From NCBI GenBank assembly GCA_937957895.1, contig CALFEZ010000014.1, positions 1 through 6,854 on the forward strand: DNA of 6,854 nt. Reading direction: 5' to 3'. Below the pieces are notes generated by a model, which did no database searches, had not been told where the DNA came from, and saw only the letters and a program-made list of their open reading frames with translations. Position numbers and translations under genes: made by a program. This document shows positions 6,583-6,854 of this stretch, piece after piece (positions within the stretch are counted from its first letter, which is position 1; each line of letters starts with the position of its first letter). Source of the stretch: an uncultured Erysipelotrichaceae bacterium (GTDB lineage Bacteria; Bacillota_I; Bacilli_A; Erysipelotrichales; Erysipelotrichaceae).

Positions 6583-6591
6583 TATTCACCA
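6565..6591. repeat. Imperfect inverted repeat across the tsaD stop codon
   Basis: The arms TTGTGAATA and TATTCACCA are complementary at 8 of 9 positions (GTGAATA/TATTCAC is perfect) and are separated by nine bases. The repeat spans the tsaD TAA and the rex -35. It could be a wide-spaced repressor site containing two Rex-like half sites. In RNA it could be a weak AT-rich hairpin at the end of tsaD, with a run of six U beginning about six bases after the stem. Confidence 0.5.
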
Positions 6592-6854
6592 CGCATCTTT
6601 AGATTGGCTTTGACTCCGACCGTCAGATTTGCTTCATAACCTTTATCGTATGCGATCATGGCAGCGGCTCCGATCATGGCAGCATTGTCAGTACAACACC
6701 ACATGGGCGGGATCGTCAGTTTTTTGTCAGGGTATCCTTGCATGAGCTGTGTGAGTTTTTCCCGCAATCGTGAGTTGGCTGCGACTCCACCAGCCAAGAC
6801 GACATGTTCCACTTCAAAATGATCGATGGCATATGCCGTCTTCTCGATCAACTG
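6576..6854 (-). CDS. tsaD: tRNA N6-threonylcarbamoyladenosine (t6A37) synthesis protein TsaD, C-terminal 92 residues
   Basis: Partial gene; the N-terminus lies beyond the high-coordinate end of the window, where the frame continues open through the last codon (CAG). TsaD is the catalytic subunit that, with TsaB and TsaE, transfers threonylcarbamoyl from threonylcarbamoyl-AMP to A37 of ANN-decoding tRNAs. It has an ASKHA ATPase-like fold with a bound metal. Diagnostic C-terminal motifs are present: H-V-V-L-A-G-G-V-A-A-N-S-R-L-R-E followed by a Lys, then C-T-D-N-A-A-M-I-G near the middle, whose Asp is a known metal ligand. A second Cys precedes that motif (W-C-C-T-D-N). The stop TAA at 6578-6576 is followed after 50 bases by rex. 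The tsaD-rex neighbourhood recurs in Bacillota. Confidence 0.95.
   Translation of the reverse strand, partial: QLIEKTAYAIDHFEVEHVVLAGGVAANSRLREKLTQLMQGYPDKKLTIPPMWCCTDNAAMIGAAAMIAYDKGYEANLTVGVKANLKMRGEYR

Noticed and set aside
6554..6591. Strong intrinsic terminator for tsaD
   Set aside because: The 7-bp perfect stem is AT-rich, its loop is nine bases, and the T run starts about six bases after the stem. This is weak, so it is kept only as an inverted repeat.
1..6854. Mobile element, CRISPR array, tRNA or toxin-antitoxin pair
   Set aside because: No terminal repeats, spaced direct repeats, cloverleaf sequences or small paired genes were seen; coding density leaves almost no room for them.

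Overview
All seven genes lie on the minus strand, packed head to tail, with no gap larger than about 50 bases. In transcription order (high to low coordinates) they are: the 3' end of tsaD, rex, asnS, a LicD-family phosphotransferase, a membrane-anchored amidase_3 protein, an ABC-F ATPase of the YdiF type, and the 5' part of an Old Yellow Enzyme family flavin oxidoreductase. Both tsaD and the oxidoreductase are cut by the window edges. The DNA suggests a low-to-moderate GC Bacillota bacterium with a cell wall. Shine-Dalgarno sequences are strong, TGA is used as a stop (so this is not the mycoplasma code), and tsaD, rex and a YdiF-type ABC-F gene cluster as they do in Bacillus subtilis. An Erysipelotrichia-like host is a guess only.

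Region by region: 6576-6854 is the C-terminal part of TsaD (tRNA t6A synthesis). The 50-base gap before rex holds a good extended -10 promoter whose -35 overlaps a Rex-box-like half site, which suggests Rex autoregulation. rex and asnS are separated by only 24 bases and probably share a transcript. At the 3' end of asnS a 9-bp GAGA-loop hairpin with a U-rich tail looks like an intrinsic terminator. A second extended -10 promoter candidate sits on the asnS stop codon, with its predicted start inside the hairpin. licD, amidase, ABC-F and oxidoreductase then follow with 4-, 11- and 14-base overlaps, so they look like one translationally coupled operon.

Functionally the window combines translation (TsaD, AsnRS, the ribosome-associated ABC-F), redox (Rex, flavin oxidoreductase) and the cell surface (LicD, amidase). 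Most of it is ordinary housekeeping DNA. The points most worth a second look are the amidase, in which the third zinc-ligand His of the family appears to be Gln and which carries an unrecognised N-terminal extracellular region; the overlapping terminator and promoter at the asnS/licD junction; the rex promoter/operator; and a strong excess of GATC tetranucleotides.
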